This document shows positions 1-11,200 of a stretch of DNA of 64,000 bases, in pieces. The DNA lies in assembly GCA_033239525.1 (NCBI GenBank), contig BSYO01000036.1:4238126-4302125 (forward strand), read 5' to 3'. The notes beneath the pieces were generated by a model that was given only the letters and a program-made list of their open reading frames with translations, searched no databases and was not told the origin of the DNA. Position numbers and translations under genes: made by a program. How positions within the stretch are numbered: position 1 is the first letter of the stretch; each line of letters starts with the position of its first letter. This DNA is from Nepenthes gracilis (Eukaryota; Streptophyta; Magnoliopsida; Caryophyllales; Nepenthaceae).

Positions 1-940
1 CATACTTGACCGAACACATTGCGGGCACGTACCATGATGAGCCAAAATTTTAAATTCTTGGGCCATGTTTGCCACGGCTCACTTATAAACATGTAGTATT
101 AACAAAATTTATTTATAAGTACGGACGGCACAAATAAATGAGTTATGTCATCTAACACGACTCATTTAATACCTATATTTGGGACATTATCCCATGTGCT
201 TTAGTTCGTCAAAGGAGAGAATGAAATATCACAAAGATCAAATTTTCAGTGGTAAAAAAAAAAGTCACATTGAAATTAAATAATCAACTGTGAAGAAGAT
301 GTAATTTATTTATTTATTTATTTATTTTGATCGATAAAATTGGGATATGGGAATTTCACAAAACCCATTAGCTTCACCATTTTCAATCTCCAACCAATTT
401 ACAAAACTTAATCCGTTTAAAACATTGCAAAATAGGCCAGCTGAAAATTGGATTTTGTCACAAATTCAAAATTTCTATTTTTTTAGGAATGTCAAATTAT
501 ACAAAATTATGATGGCCTGAATTATTTAAAGTGGTATAAAAGATCTTGAACATGCATTAAATTAAACCAGATAAGCAGAATAAAAATATTTCTATTCATC
601 AAGCATGATTGTCTATGATACAAAATTAAATTGTTTTTCCTCTTCGAGAGAGAAATTTATCACCGATATTGATAGGGAAAAATAATTAAACTGATTGAAC
701 TCGTTAACTGTACAAATTCAACAGACTATCAAGATAACAGATAATCACAATTGTTATAAGTAAAGTATAGATATCACGGTCAATATTCTTTCATGGGAAA
801 TTGATGCATGGAAATGAGATCAATAAATAAAAATCTACTAAAATTCTTATTAGAGGATACTAAATATAAATTATCCTTCTTCTGTATTAGTATTGAAACA
901 AAGTATAAGGGTATTTTTTTGATAGTATTTATAATATAAT
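1..940. other. AT-rich intergenic stretch, no gene seen
   Basis: No coding region, RNA gene or recognisable element was found. The stretch is AT-rich with short homopolymers and a TTTA microsatellite near 306-326. Confidence 0.6.
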
Positions 941-1900
941 ATTTTATCTATTCATCTATATTAGTAAATTTATACAAAAATAGATAGATAGATAAAATAT
1001 CATGTAAAAATCAGTATCTAAAAGGTGACCATATGATATTTATATGTGTGAATTATATGGTTATAATTCATGAGGAAGATTTTCACTTCAAATTAAATAT
1101 CAAATGCAGTCTCGATAGCAAAGGAAGCTAATAATCATGCATCAAAATAACATTGAAAGATTTAAATTTGTAATTGACCAAATAAGAAAAGAATTTTATT
1201 TATCTGTTAAAATATTTTATCTATCTATCTATACTAGTTGGTTCACATAAAAATAAACAAGCAGATAAACCATCATATAAAAATTAATATGCAAATGGTG
1301 ACCCTATAACATTCCTCTAGACAGGCCATTAATCATGCATCTATTAATATTAGAAGATTTAAATCTCTAATTGGCCAAACGAGAAAAGAATTCCATCACT
1401 CCGTTTATCCACTTATATTAGTGGTTGATGCAATAATAAATCAATAAATAAAATATTATGTAAATAAAAAAATAATCATATTCTTGACAAGCCCACGGCC
1501 CTCAAAACGCGTCTATAAAGAAAAGATATACGTCATCATAAGGCACGCTTCGTTCTCATCTCTATCCGATGTGGGACATCACAATCCACCCCCATTGGGA
1601 GCCCAGCGTCTGTGCTGGTGTACCAAATCGAGCCCCGTCTCTAATACTATTTATAACGTCCCAATACACCCGCTTGTAAATATTGTCTGCTTTGGGCCCA
1701 ACCCGCACGGTTTTGTTTCTGACAAACCCACGACCCCCAAAACGCGTCTACAATGAGAGGTATCCACGCTCTTATAAGGTACGCTTCGTTCCTCTCTCCA
1801 AGACAATAAATTATGCTAATAATCATGCATCTAATAACAAGGTAAGATTTAAATCCGTAAATGACCAAATGGAAAAAGGCACACATCATAAAATTCACAA
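941..1900. repeat. ~198-bp tandem repeat, interrupted by a TRIM element
   Basis: A diverged unit recurs. Part one, beginning TAATCATGCATC and running to a GACCAAAT..AGAAAAGAATT segment, is seen at about 1130-1200, 1329-1397 and 1815-1890. Part two, ATCTATCTATAYTAGT through ATAAA..ATCAT to GGTGACC, is seen at about 941-1038, 1213-1307 and 1398-1480. Spacing from 1133 to 1331 gives a period near 198 bp. The TRIM-like element at 1484-1812 lies between the third part two and the fourth part one, so it inserted into an existing array. Confidence 0.6.
1484..1812 (-). mobile_element. TRIM-like element (small LTR element, no genes)
   Basis: Two direct-repeat ends share CCCACGRCCCYCAAAACGCG and the segment that follows (about 1484-1585 and 1715-1810). 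On the minus strand the short internal part begins with a degenerate initiator-Met tRNA primer-binding site (complement of 1639-1653, ATAGTATTAGAG versus the usual ATGGTATCAGAG). The minus strand also carries CCCACATCGG at one LTR edge, a hallmark of a small LTR family I recall as abundant in several dicots. There is no coding capacity. Both outer ends look trimmed and no clean target-site duplication is visible. Confidence 0.6.
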
Positions 1901-1930
1901 AAAAAAAAAAAAAAACACAGGAGATGTGAA

Positions 1931-2149
1931 CTAGTAACCACCATTTAGGTCATTGACAACATTATATGGTATTGGAGTAACTATTTCGATAGTCACACTG
2001 TCTGCGATGAACCCCGATTTGGGGCCGACAGGCTGCATCTTCGTGCTGATGATCTCGCCTCGAGCCATGTGGTCCGCCTTCAATTGATCATTCTTCTTAA
2101 TTTGGAGCTTGAAAGCTTTGTTATGTCTTGATGGCTTGACGTTGCTCAA
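1931..2149 (-). other. Short open frame of unknown origin, possible gene fragment
   Basis: A 72-codon minus-strand frame with fairly ordinary amino-acid composition and higher GC than its flanks. It contains KMQPVGPKSGF and IVTPIPYNV. I do not recognise a family. It could be an exon fragment of a captured gene or chance; nothing around it suggests a complete gene. Confidence 0.25.
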
Positions 2150-2529
2150 CCCGGATGTTGATTTTCTTCCTTAAAATTCTATTTCCAGCCAGTGTCAATG
2201 GCAGCCCCTTCTAACACTTCTGTTTGAATAAAACCTAATGAAGTTCAAAGTAATACGTTTGAGAGAATTATTTAGTTGGGTTGTTGGAGGCATAAATGAA
2301 TATATCAGTATCGTTATCAGCATTAATTGGGGATATATCATTATCGGATATATCAATTAAAAAAATTTTAAAATTATAATATGACAAGTAAATATTAAGT
2401 ATATCATTTGATATTTTAAATATCAAACAAAATATTTCACTATATCAAAAATATAGTAACAGATTATTTTTTATGATATCGAAAAATATCAGTATTTAAA
2501 GAGCCGATATTGATTTATATCAACTAATA
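2150..2529. other. Non-coding, with GATATC/TATATC-rich degenerate repeats
   Basis: Many variants of ATATATC, TATCRGTATC and GATAT lie at about 2295-2520. A similar TATCGGTATC-type patch occurs in kinesin intron 9 near 59590-59820, so both may be copies of one decayed dispersed repeat. No gene is seen. Confidence 0.4.
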
Positions 2530-2950
2530 GTTTCTCTTAGATAAAAGGCCGGCCTTCCATATTTAGAATTATATCAAATGAAGAATGAATGCAAAAATAA
2601 TTATAGGATCGAAACTAACCTCTGATCATTGGAGTACTACAATTACTCAAATTTTTGTAAAATTACCCGCTGATTTTAGTCTCCCAAGCCTTTATACTTT
2701 TTAATTATGGTGTATTAACAAAATATAGGATAGGACCAAACTAAAAATACTACCTTTATTTATAAATAATTTCATCAATTAATTCACGGGTGGTTACAAA
2801 TAGAGGTTAGGTAAGACGGTTATATGAAAATGGGACCGCAACTGTTGATTTTTATCTTGCAACCCAAATTTTTTTTTATGAAAACTGTATAACAAATATT
2901 CTTCTACTTGGTCCATGTTTCATTTAATGTGATAACCAAAATTTATTTAT
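2530..2950 (-). repeat. 3' LTR of decayed copia element 1
   Basis: The stretch from about 2540 aligns base by base with 8725-9008 and then 12733-12800. Shared landmarks include AATTATATCAAAT, AATAATTATAGGATC, TATTTATAAATAATTTCATC and, at the far end, TTGCAACCCAA followed by a T tract and TGAAAACT. The element reads on the minus strand, so the 3' LTR is on the left. The exact outer edge is not clear. Confidence 0.7.
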
Positions 2951-5900
2951 CCTCAATCTTAATAAATAAATACATGAATCATAATGATAGGTCCTCTATG
3001 AATGAATAGTATCTTCTATGTATTACAATGCGTCATATTTCTCAAGATATTATTCGAATATGGTAATATTATTTTATGAATAAACCTTATATTTACTCTA
3101 GGTAGAATAATTGATAATTTTTTTAAAATAATCAATTTATATGCATACAAAAAAGTTTAAAAACATCACAAACAGATAAAAATTTTATTAAAATATCATT
3201 ATCTATATAATAAAAATCACATAATGAAACTTAATCCCATTCTAACTACATAATCATTAAACTTCAATGGTGGTATGTCTTTCATCAAATGATCAATGAT
3301 CATCAATTCAATACTAATGTACTCAATGGCAACTTTTTTTCTTTAATGCGTTCCTTTATGGTTAAAAAATAAATAATGATATATTTATTTTAGCTACTAC
3401 TTTTATTATTTTTAGCCAAAAAAATAGCAGTTAAATTGTCGCAATATATCTTCAAAGGTTTCGAGATAAAACCTGCCACTTTAAGTCATGATATAAAATT
3501 TTTTATCCATACACCATACTTTGTAACCTCAAAGTAAAAAATAAACTCGGCATCCATAGTGAAAGTAGCAATTAGGGTCTACTTTACACTTCCTCAAGAT
3601 ACAACTCTATTGGTAAAAATAAATACATATCTAGATGTTGATTTACGTGAATCAATATATCTAATAAAATTTTAATCAAAGTAATCCAATACTTTCAGAT
3701 TGTCAGTTCATTTATATGTAAAGCATGTAGTCCTTGGTATCTTATAGATACCTTATCACATTCTTAGTAATTTTTCAGTAATTCATACCTAGATAAAATC
3801 TTTTCAATATTTCTACCATAAAAGCAATGTTAGGTTTTGTAAATATCTGAGCAAATATCAAACTTCCAGTAGTAAAAGTATACATAATGTTTTTTATTTG
3901 TTCCTATTCAAAGTCATTTTTTTGGGTATTAATTCAAATTGAATCTATCACCCTTCACAATGGATGTCACATTTGGTAATAATTTTTTATTTAAAATATC
4001 TATAAAATTTTATTGATATAAATATCTTGAGATAAATCTAAAATATCTCGTAGTCTGTCTTAATGAATATTAATGCCAATGATATAAGATGTATCACCAA
4101 TATCTTTTATTTTAAATTTATCAAAGAGAAATTATTTCACCTCATGTAGTAAACCCTTATCATTGAATGTAAGTAAAATATCATCCATATATAAAATAAA
4201 AAAATAAATGTTACTTTCACTTACCTTCTAATATATATATTGATCTAAAATATCCTCTTTAAAATCAAATAAAGAAATAATATCATTACATTTTAAATAC
4301 TATTAACAGGAAGCTTGTTAATCCATAGATGGACTTTTTAAAATTTGTATATCAATTACTCACCATCATTAGAGAAGAATTATTTTGCTTATTTCATATA
4401 AACATTCTCCTTTGAGTTACCATTTAAAAGACTATTTTATATCCATTTATTATAAATTTAAATCAAAATGGGTAATTAATATCAAAATAATACGAATAGA
4501 ATTTTCTTAGATATAGAGAAAAAATTTTTATATAATCAATTTTTTCTTTTTAAATAAATCCTTTAATGATGAGTATTACTTTATATCTTTTAATATTACC
4601 TAATAAGTCTTTTTTTGTCTTAAAAAATTTATTTATACCCTATGATTTTTGTTCCTTCAGACAACTCAATAAAATTTTAAATTTTATTATAACTCATAGA
4701 ATTTATCTCTTCTTTTATAATATTATACTATAATTCTGATTCATTACAATTTATTATTTATAAAAACATTTTAAGATCATTTTTAACTTTAATATTATAG
4801 TCAAACTCTTATAAATATATAATATAATCATTAAAAATTATTTATTTTCTCATTCTAATAAATCTTCTTAATGTTGTATTAATATTTTCAATAGAAACAT
4901 ATTATTCAATTATTTTAGACAAATCTTGAACATTATAATCTACTAGAATAATATCAGTCATTTGTGAAATGACATTGATAGATTGTTCAATACTAATTTG
5001 ACTTTTGAGTGTTGTGTACAATAATCATTCTATCATATGAAGTAAAAGATTAAAAATCTAAATGATTATTATTAGAAACTATATTTCTAGATCAATTACT
5101 ATCACTCATTAAATCATTCTCAAAAAATTTTATATTTTTTTATTTCACAATCCTAATATTGTGATATAAACAGTAAAATTTATATTCTTTGGACCGTTTA
5201 ATATATTTAATAAAATACATGTTTATTGTTATTGGATCCAACTTCTTTTTTTATGAATTGTAAACTCTTATTTCAAATAAATATCCCTAAACGTGTATAT
5301 ATCTCAAACTCAATTTTTAATCATTTTATAACTCAAAAGAAATTTTTAGAACAGCATTTGTCAGAATATTGTTTAATATAAACACTGTCGTTTTAAGAGA
5401 TGTAATCCACAGTAATTTTGAAAGATTTGAGTTACCAAGCGTACTCCACACCATATCTAATAATATTACACAATTTTAGTCTGGAGAATCAAGTGTAATA
5501 TATTGAGCAATTATCCCATACTCTTGAAAAAAAAATTTACAAATGGATGAAATATTTATCCATCTTCAATAAATCTATCATAATATTTTTTATTTCTATC
5601 TGATCTCATGATTTTAATATATTTTTTATATTATTTATCTATTTCAGCTTTAAATATTTTAAAAGCATCTAATATTCACTCTTATTATGAAACAAATAGA
5701 GACACATATATCATAAATAATTATCAATAAATATGATAAAATACTTTGAACCACATAAGTTAATTATTGGACTATAAATATTTGTATGTATAATTTGTAA
5801 TATGTCCAAACTTCTATTGGCATCTTTTTTAGTCATGTTGGCCTGCTTTTCTTTTATATAGTTCACACAAGTTTCAAATTTAGTAAAATTTAGAGTAATA

Positions 5901-6055
5901 AATACTCTATTATTTATTAATCTTTTGATCCTTTTAATGGAGATATGTTATAATCTTCAATGCTACAACATAGAAAAATATTAATTCACAATATATTACT
6001 TAATACCAGTATCAATATACATAATATTATAAAAGATATTATTTTATAAATTTAA

Positions 6056-6283
6056 TCAATAAAAACTATCAAATAATATACTATTTTTAATAATATCAAG
6101 CTCATAATATAAATTAAAAAATGAGTCTGAAAATATAATAAAATATTTAAATGGTACAAGTTTTGAAATTGATATCAAATTTCTATAGAAATTTAAAATA
6201 TAAAAGGCATTTTCCAAATTCAAAACAAAGTCATTAGTCAAAATTAAATTGTATGTTTCGAATGCTTTCCCATGTGAACTCAT
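6056..6283 (-). pseudogene. Copia protease/pre-integrase fragment
   Basis: A 75-codon open frame is the longest remaining coding piece of element 1. NAFYILNFYRNLISISKL matches the plant copia consensus in which a 'LYVP.L..NLISV..L' segment follows the protease active site. Stops on both sides isolate it from the rest of pol. Confidence 0.6.
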
Positions 6284-7435
6284 CTTACTTCCGGAGAAAA
6301 TACTTTATTTACTTTTCACTGACTTTCTTAGGTTTTGTAAGTCCTATAATAAATTTATAAAATGGATTGTAAAATCAGAATCAATCCACCATGTGTCTTG
6401 AAAAATATTAATAATATTAGATTTATAACAAATAAATAAGGATGGATTATCTTTCTTATCAAGTCAATTATGATATTTGATATAATGCTTCTTAATGTAT
6501 CACTTCTTTTTGTAAAAAAAATATTTAGATTTCTTCTTAATATCATATTGAGAAGGTATTTTACTTTTTTTTTATATCTTAAACCTTATTCTTTCATTCT
6601 TTAATCGTGAATACATTTTAACCTTATTCCATCACAAATCATCATTCCTTTCAAATACACATGGTTATAAATTTATTAATTGACCATTTATCCTTATTTG
6701 TGTTGTAAAATATTTTGAAGGGTCGATATTATGGTGAAAATGTATTTAGAATACAGTACATAAGGAAAGACTCAAATATATTGAACTCTAAATTCTTTAA
6801 TTGAGTAGCTATATCCCTTATTTGTGAGATATAGTTATACAGACCTTTAACACTGGTGAGTCTTAAAGATAAAAATTTTATAATTAGGGAGTTGATAAGT
6901 ATTTTATTTGAAATCTCAAATTATTCATCAATTATCTTCAATAAATCCTACACATTATTATACTGATCAACAAAATTATAAATACTAAAAAAAAATTTAA
7001 TCTTTATAAATATCATATTGAAGCGATTAGATCTCCCATAGTTTATAAATAGTAATATCAACTAGAGTGTCGATTTTAATAAGAGTAGGCAGTTTGTCTT
7101 TCCTTATAATATAATCAAAATCTATCCATCCTAAATGAATAGAAATTTTTTTCTTCTAGATTTTATAGTTATCACTTTTCAATTTAAAAATATCACATCT
7201 AATATTAAAAAGATTTATAAATTATACAACTATTTAAAAATAAAATTAAATACTTAATAAATAATTTACAAGAATAATAAATACTGAATATGTTTTACCA
7301 ATGTAAAACATATATTATTAATTAATTGATATAAAAATTATCTATTAGTCAAATTTTTAATTCAAAAGATTCATATAAAATATTTATAATAAAATTATCA
7401 AATTATATTCAAATTCTTAATTTTTATAAAAAAAT

Positions 7436-7546
7436 TAAGAAAAATAATTTGATATTTTATCTTAATTAATCAATTTAATATAATAAAAATTAAGAAAAAT
7501 AATTTGATATTTTATCTTAATTAATCAATTTAATATAATAAAATTT
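7436..7546. repeat. 55-bp tandem duplication
   Basis: Two adjacent near-identical 55-bp units, each beginning TTAAGAAAAATAATTTGATA, start at about 7436 and 7491. It lies in the AT-rich leader of copia element 1. Confidence 0.75.
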
Positions 7547-7627
7547 TATGTTGAATAAATTTTATTATATTAAATATGATTAGTCATAATTAATATCTTT
7601 ATATTATATGTAATCATAATATATAAT

Positions 7628-7935
7628 TTTATTAATAAAGGACATTATGACTAATCCCTAATTAATTAAATTATATTGTTCATCAGACATTATACACATA
7701 TATATGTATAATATTTAAAATATAATTATACATATATATGTCCGTTTGGATAATGTTCTGCGCCGTTAATCACATCACGATCAATATATATATATATATT
7801 AATAAAGGGCATTATGACTAATCCCTAATTAATTACATTATATTGATCATCAAACATTATACACATATATGTGTATAATATTTAAAATATAATTATACAT
7901 ATATGTGTATAATGTCTAATGATCAATATATATAT
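7628..7935. repeat. Direct duplication of a ~115-bp palindromic AT-rich block
   Basis: The segment starting ATTATGACTAATCCCTAATT occurs at about 7645 and again at 7811. Each copy holds an inverted repeat (ATTATACACATATATG.. and ..CATATATGTGTATAAT) able to form a long hairpin. This could be a duplicated foldback/MITE-like insertion or slippage on a palindrome. Confidence 0.6.
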
Positions 7936-7989
7936 ATATATACATGGATTATAAAATAATAAAATGAAATATTGATTAAATAAATACAT

Positions 7990-8215
7990 TGCCCTATATG
8001 TATAATGTTCATGCGAAGCAATGTAGTGGTAATTGCTCCGGCTACCCATGCGTGGAGGGCGAGGGTTTGAATCTTCATGCTAACGTTCATAAACATATAT
8101 TTATGCAAATACTGAATAAACAGCATAATATGCCGTTATAAATAAGAAACACGCACCCGTAGTACAGTGGTTGCTGCTTCCTCATCCTATGCATGAGGTC
8201 GCGCATTAGGCCCCT
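7990..8215 (+). repeat. Two tRNA-like (SINE-type) heads, degenerate
   Basis: At about 8009-8075 GTAGTGGTAATTGCTCC is followed by GAGGGTTTGAATC, resembling Pol III A and B boxes. At about 8157-8210 a related head (CGTAGTACAGTGGTTGCTGC then GAGGTCGCG) lacks a good B box. This is the layout of plant tRNA-derived SINE heads (GTGGT..., GAGGTCGYGGGTTCGAATC). No poly-A tail or target duplication was identified, so the call is tentative. Confidence 0.4.
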
Positions 8216-8704
8216 AATTCGCTTGTCAGTAATGCTGAATATCTGATTTTTTTGTAGTAGGCTGCGAGGTGTGGGCCATACCAAGCTCGTGCTGGGCTTC
8301 TAATCGGCAAGGGCCCAGTTGATCGCGGTATAGAGATGGATCGTGAAAAGTAGCCAAGTGAACATAGATGCGCAAAGTGGGCTACACACAAATAGGCTCA
8401 ATTTTTTTTTACAGTTACTGTAGCAGCAAAATGACCCCATTTTGGGTCATCTTCAACTTCCAGTGGGTTTACCCTAGAACTGTTTTATCCGATTTTTTGA
8501 CCCGATAATAACTCCATCATTTTTACACCAAAATTGATGTAAAAATTATAAAAATATTAAAAATTAAGTTTTCTAATGATTTTCGACATTAGTTTTCATC
8601 AAATTTTGTAAAAATTTAAACTTTTAAAAAATTTAAAAATTCGGGTAAGTGGAAAATGTTACAGAACAGTTCAAGGTCGAGAGTTTAACTACTCTGATAC
8701 CAGA

Positions 8705-9008
8705 TGTTAAATAAAAAATCGATCTTTTACATTCAAAATTATATCAAATAAAGACCAAATGTAGAAATAATTATAGGATCAAAACCAACCTCGACCATTA
8801 AAGCACTACAATTACTTAAATTTCTATAAAATTACCCGTTAATTTTGTTCTTTTAATCTTTTATACTCCTCAAAAATTGAAATTAATAGAGTATAAGATT
8901 TAGGGACTAAACCAAAAATATCACCTTTATTTATAAATAATTTCATCAATTATCTCACAGGTGATTACTAATAGAAGTTGGACAAAATAGCTACATGAAA
9001 ATTGGATT
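8705..9008 (-). repeat. 5' LTR of copia element 1, proximal part
   Basis: It begins TGTTAAATAAAA next to the primer-binding site at 8692-8702 and aligns with the left LTR (2540-2840) through GTGATTACTAATAGAAG and CTACATGAAAATTGGA. Homology stops at about 9008 and resumes at about 12733, where the rest of the LTR (CATAACTG to TTGCAACCC) continues. The LTR is therefore split by a 3.7-kb insertion. Confidence 0.75.
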
Positions 9009-9131
9009 TGATGAGTCCCTGGTTTTTGGGTTATGGTACCGATTAGGGGGCCTTCCATTCTTCTGCTGTAGGTTAAATTGAAGAGGGTCCAATCTCCGTC
9101 GCTATTAACCTAAAACCTACACACCACAAAC

Positions 9132-9139
9132 TATAAATA
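9132..9139 (+). promoter_or_regulatory. TATA box of the inserted block
   Basis: CTATAAATAGGAAG is a near-consensus plant TATA box close to the left edge of the insertion, followed about 40 bp later by CTCACTGTATATCC. This is the arrangement expected in an LTR U3-R region. There is no coding sequence downstream. Confidence 0.4.
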
Positions 9140-9275
9140 GGAAGTCAGAGGATAGTGGGAATTACTCTCACTGTATATCCTCTTTACTAAATGAAATTTA
9201 AATCAGAATAGAAAGATGTTAAGAGGATATGATGGATGCATATGTACATATAGTGGGGGAGCAATTGGATGTACC

Positions 9276-9560
9276 CGACAGAGGGGCGGCTTAGAGGTGT
9301 GCCCTGCAGAGGGCTCCTCTGCGAGAGGGTAGTTTAAAGATGCGCCGAAAGGGTGGCTTAAGGTGTCTTAATGAAGGGTGATTTAGAGGACGCCCATCGG
9401 AGGGGAAACTTAGAAATACGCCCATTAGAGGGGCTTTGGGAGGTGCGCCCGCGAGGACTTTGAGGTGCACCCGTAGAGGTGCGGTTTAGAGGTGCGCCCC
9501 GGTGGGGGCGGCTTTGAGGCATGAATAGGATGGCTGACTTTGAGGTGCACTGCAGAGAGG
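9276..9560. repeat. GC-rich minisatellite 1
   Basis: Imperfect units of about 30-40 bp built on GAGGGGCGGCTTAGAGGTGYGCCC recur eight or so times with many length changes. No coding role is apparent. Confidence 0.65.
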
Positions 9561-9799
9561 TCGTAAAGGAAAAAGGACTAAGCGCACTAGTGCGTGACAT
9601 CTAGTTACTTTAGTTGAGGGTTAACTCTTGGACAACAAACTTTTGGCTCGGGACAAAGGGCTCTAGCTCTAGGATGAAGAGCTCCCAGGATGGAGGCTCT
9701 TTGGGACGGAGTGCTTCTTGCTCCAAGACAAAGTGCTCCTAGGTTTGGGCTCACGGGACGGAGGGTTCTGGCTTTGGATGCAGACTGAGAGCCTCCTAG

Positions 9800-10455
9800 C
9801 GGTGGAAGGCCTTTGGCCTTGAGGATGGGAAGAGGGCCGAGAGCTCACGGAGGTCAAGACTTTGGCCTTTAGATGGGCAAAGGGCTGAAAGCTTCCTGGC
9901 AGTGAATCGCTGATGGCTTCCGGACGGGAGGAAAGCTGAGAGCCTCCTGCCTGGTGAAGGGATGAGAGCCTCCTGGCGGCGGAAGGCCGCTGGCTTCTAG
10001 ATGGGAGAAGGGTTGAGAGTCTCTTGGCTAGCGGAGGGCTAATGGTCTCTGGACTAGTGGAGGGCTTGAGCCTCCTGGCGGTGGAAGGTTGATGGCCTCC
10101 AGGGTGGAGGAGGGCTAAGAGCCTCCTAGCGGCGGTTGGCTGATGGTCTCCGAATGGGAGAAGGGCTGAGAGCCTCCTAGTTGGAGGAGGGTTGATGGCC
10201 TCCAGATTTGAGGAAGGTTGAGAGCCTCCTGGCGGTGGAAAGTTGATGGCCTCTAAGTTGGAGGAGGGCTGAGAGCCTCCTAGCAGTGGAAGGCTATTGG
10301 CCTTCAGACAGATAGAAAGCTGATGGCCACCGGACGGGAGGAGGGTTGAGAGCCTCTTAGCAGCGGAAGGCTGATAGCCTTCGGGGTGGAGGAGGGCTGA
10401 GAGTCTCCTAGTGGCGGAAGGCAGTTGGCCTACGAGGCAGGAGGGTTGAAGCCTC
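9800..10455. repeat. 51-bp minisatellite, open on the minus strand
   Basis: GAGGAGGGCTGAGAGCCTCC-type cores start at about 9955, 10005, 10056, 10107, 10158, 10210, 10261, 10338 and 10389, with intervals of 50-52 bp and one of 77. Because 51 is a multiple of three, the minus strand stays open for 265 codons (9669-10466) as 17-residue repeats rich in Ser, Pro, Leu and Arg (RRLSALLHPGGHQPS type). I treat this as a by-product of the repeat period, not a gene: no start context, homology or neighbouring domain supports translation. Confidence 0.75.
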
Positions 10456-10796
10456 ACGGCCACCATCTTGTCTCGTTGGATATTGGCCAGAAATGGCTAT
10501 ACCCTTCTCCGAGCCTATGGAGCCTCATGGAGCTTTTTTGAGTTTCTTGAACCTCTAATTGTCCTTCAAAATTTTGAAATGCTTGCTTTTATAATGAGAT
10601 TTAATACATTGTTCCTAAAGCAATGTGAGACTTTGAAATAATTATATTAGATTATGGGCTTGTTGCGGAGCTTGGCCTATATAGTTCTTGGACCCATCAC
10701 TAGCCCCTCATACCAATGGATCAAATTTTGGGCCTTGGATATGTTCATGATAAACCAAGACCGGTCATGTTGTCCCTCAAGTCTCGACTGTGTTCA

Positions 10797-11200
10797 TTGA
10801 CCAAAAACTTGAATCGAGAGAGAGGATGGAACCGGGTTGATAGTTGACCAACTTGGTTGATTGCATCACTTGATTCGAAGAGCGCAATAGAGTCGGAAAC
10901 TGGTTTTGTTGACCAATGTGCTCAAATCCGGAGAGCGATCAGAGTTAAAAGCCCCGTGACCAAAGCACTTGAATCGTGGAGGGCAATGTGGAGGCAAAAA
11001 TCTTTATTGACCGGTTTCATGACTAGAGTTGAATCAAGAAGCGAGTGGAGATGGACATATGGTTATTGCAAATAGTGCTCAATCCGGAGAGTAGGGCAAA
11101 AAATTTTTGTTAACTAGATCCGTTTATTGGTAAAGTGCTCAGATATAAATAGAAGAAGGTCCATTGATTGGCGAAGTGCTCAGTAGCAGTGAGTTGCTGA
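10797..11200. repeat. Diverged ~60-bp tandem repeat
   Basis: TTGACCAA...GTGCTCAAATCCGGAGAGCG-like motifs recur at about 10797, 10843, 10908, 10957, 11018, 11070 and 11130. Units are strongly diverged. A short plus-strand frame at 10857-11075 lies inside it and is probably chance. Confidence 0.5.

Larger units (their letters stand above)
2951..8704 (-). mobile_element. Decayed Ty1/copia element 1, internal region
   Basis: A minus-strand gag-pol is recognisable in order but full of stops and frameshifts. Gag-like ISQIRDIAT is near 6820-6840. A protease/pre-integrase piece containing RNLISISKL lies at 6056-6283. The reverse transcriptase YMDDI motif is at about 4178-4192. An RNase H tail with YCDNLTAIFLAKNN is near 3360-3430. 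The primer-binding site (TGGTATCAGAG on the minus strand) is at 8692-8702, directly inside the right LTR. About 1.5 kb of leader at 7200-8690 holds later duplications and SINE-like heads. The copy cannot encode a working product. Its order (protease, integrase, RT, RNase H) is that of Ty1/copia. Confidence 0.8.

Noticed and set aside
8157..8215. tRNA gene
   Set aside because: A-box-like start but no proper B box, acceptor stem or anticodon arm; a SINE head fits better.
9276..10455. CRISPR array
   Set aside because: Repeats are contiguous and diverged with no unique spacers, and the DNA is eukaryotic.
9669..10466. 265-codon minus-strand open frame
   Set aside because: It is the 51-bp minisatellite read in its open phase; composition is repetitive and no domain, start context or homology supports a gene.
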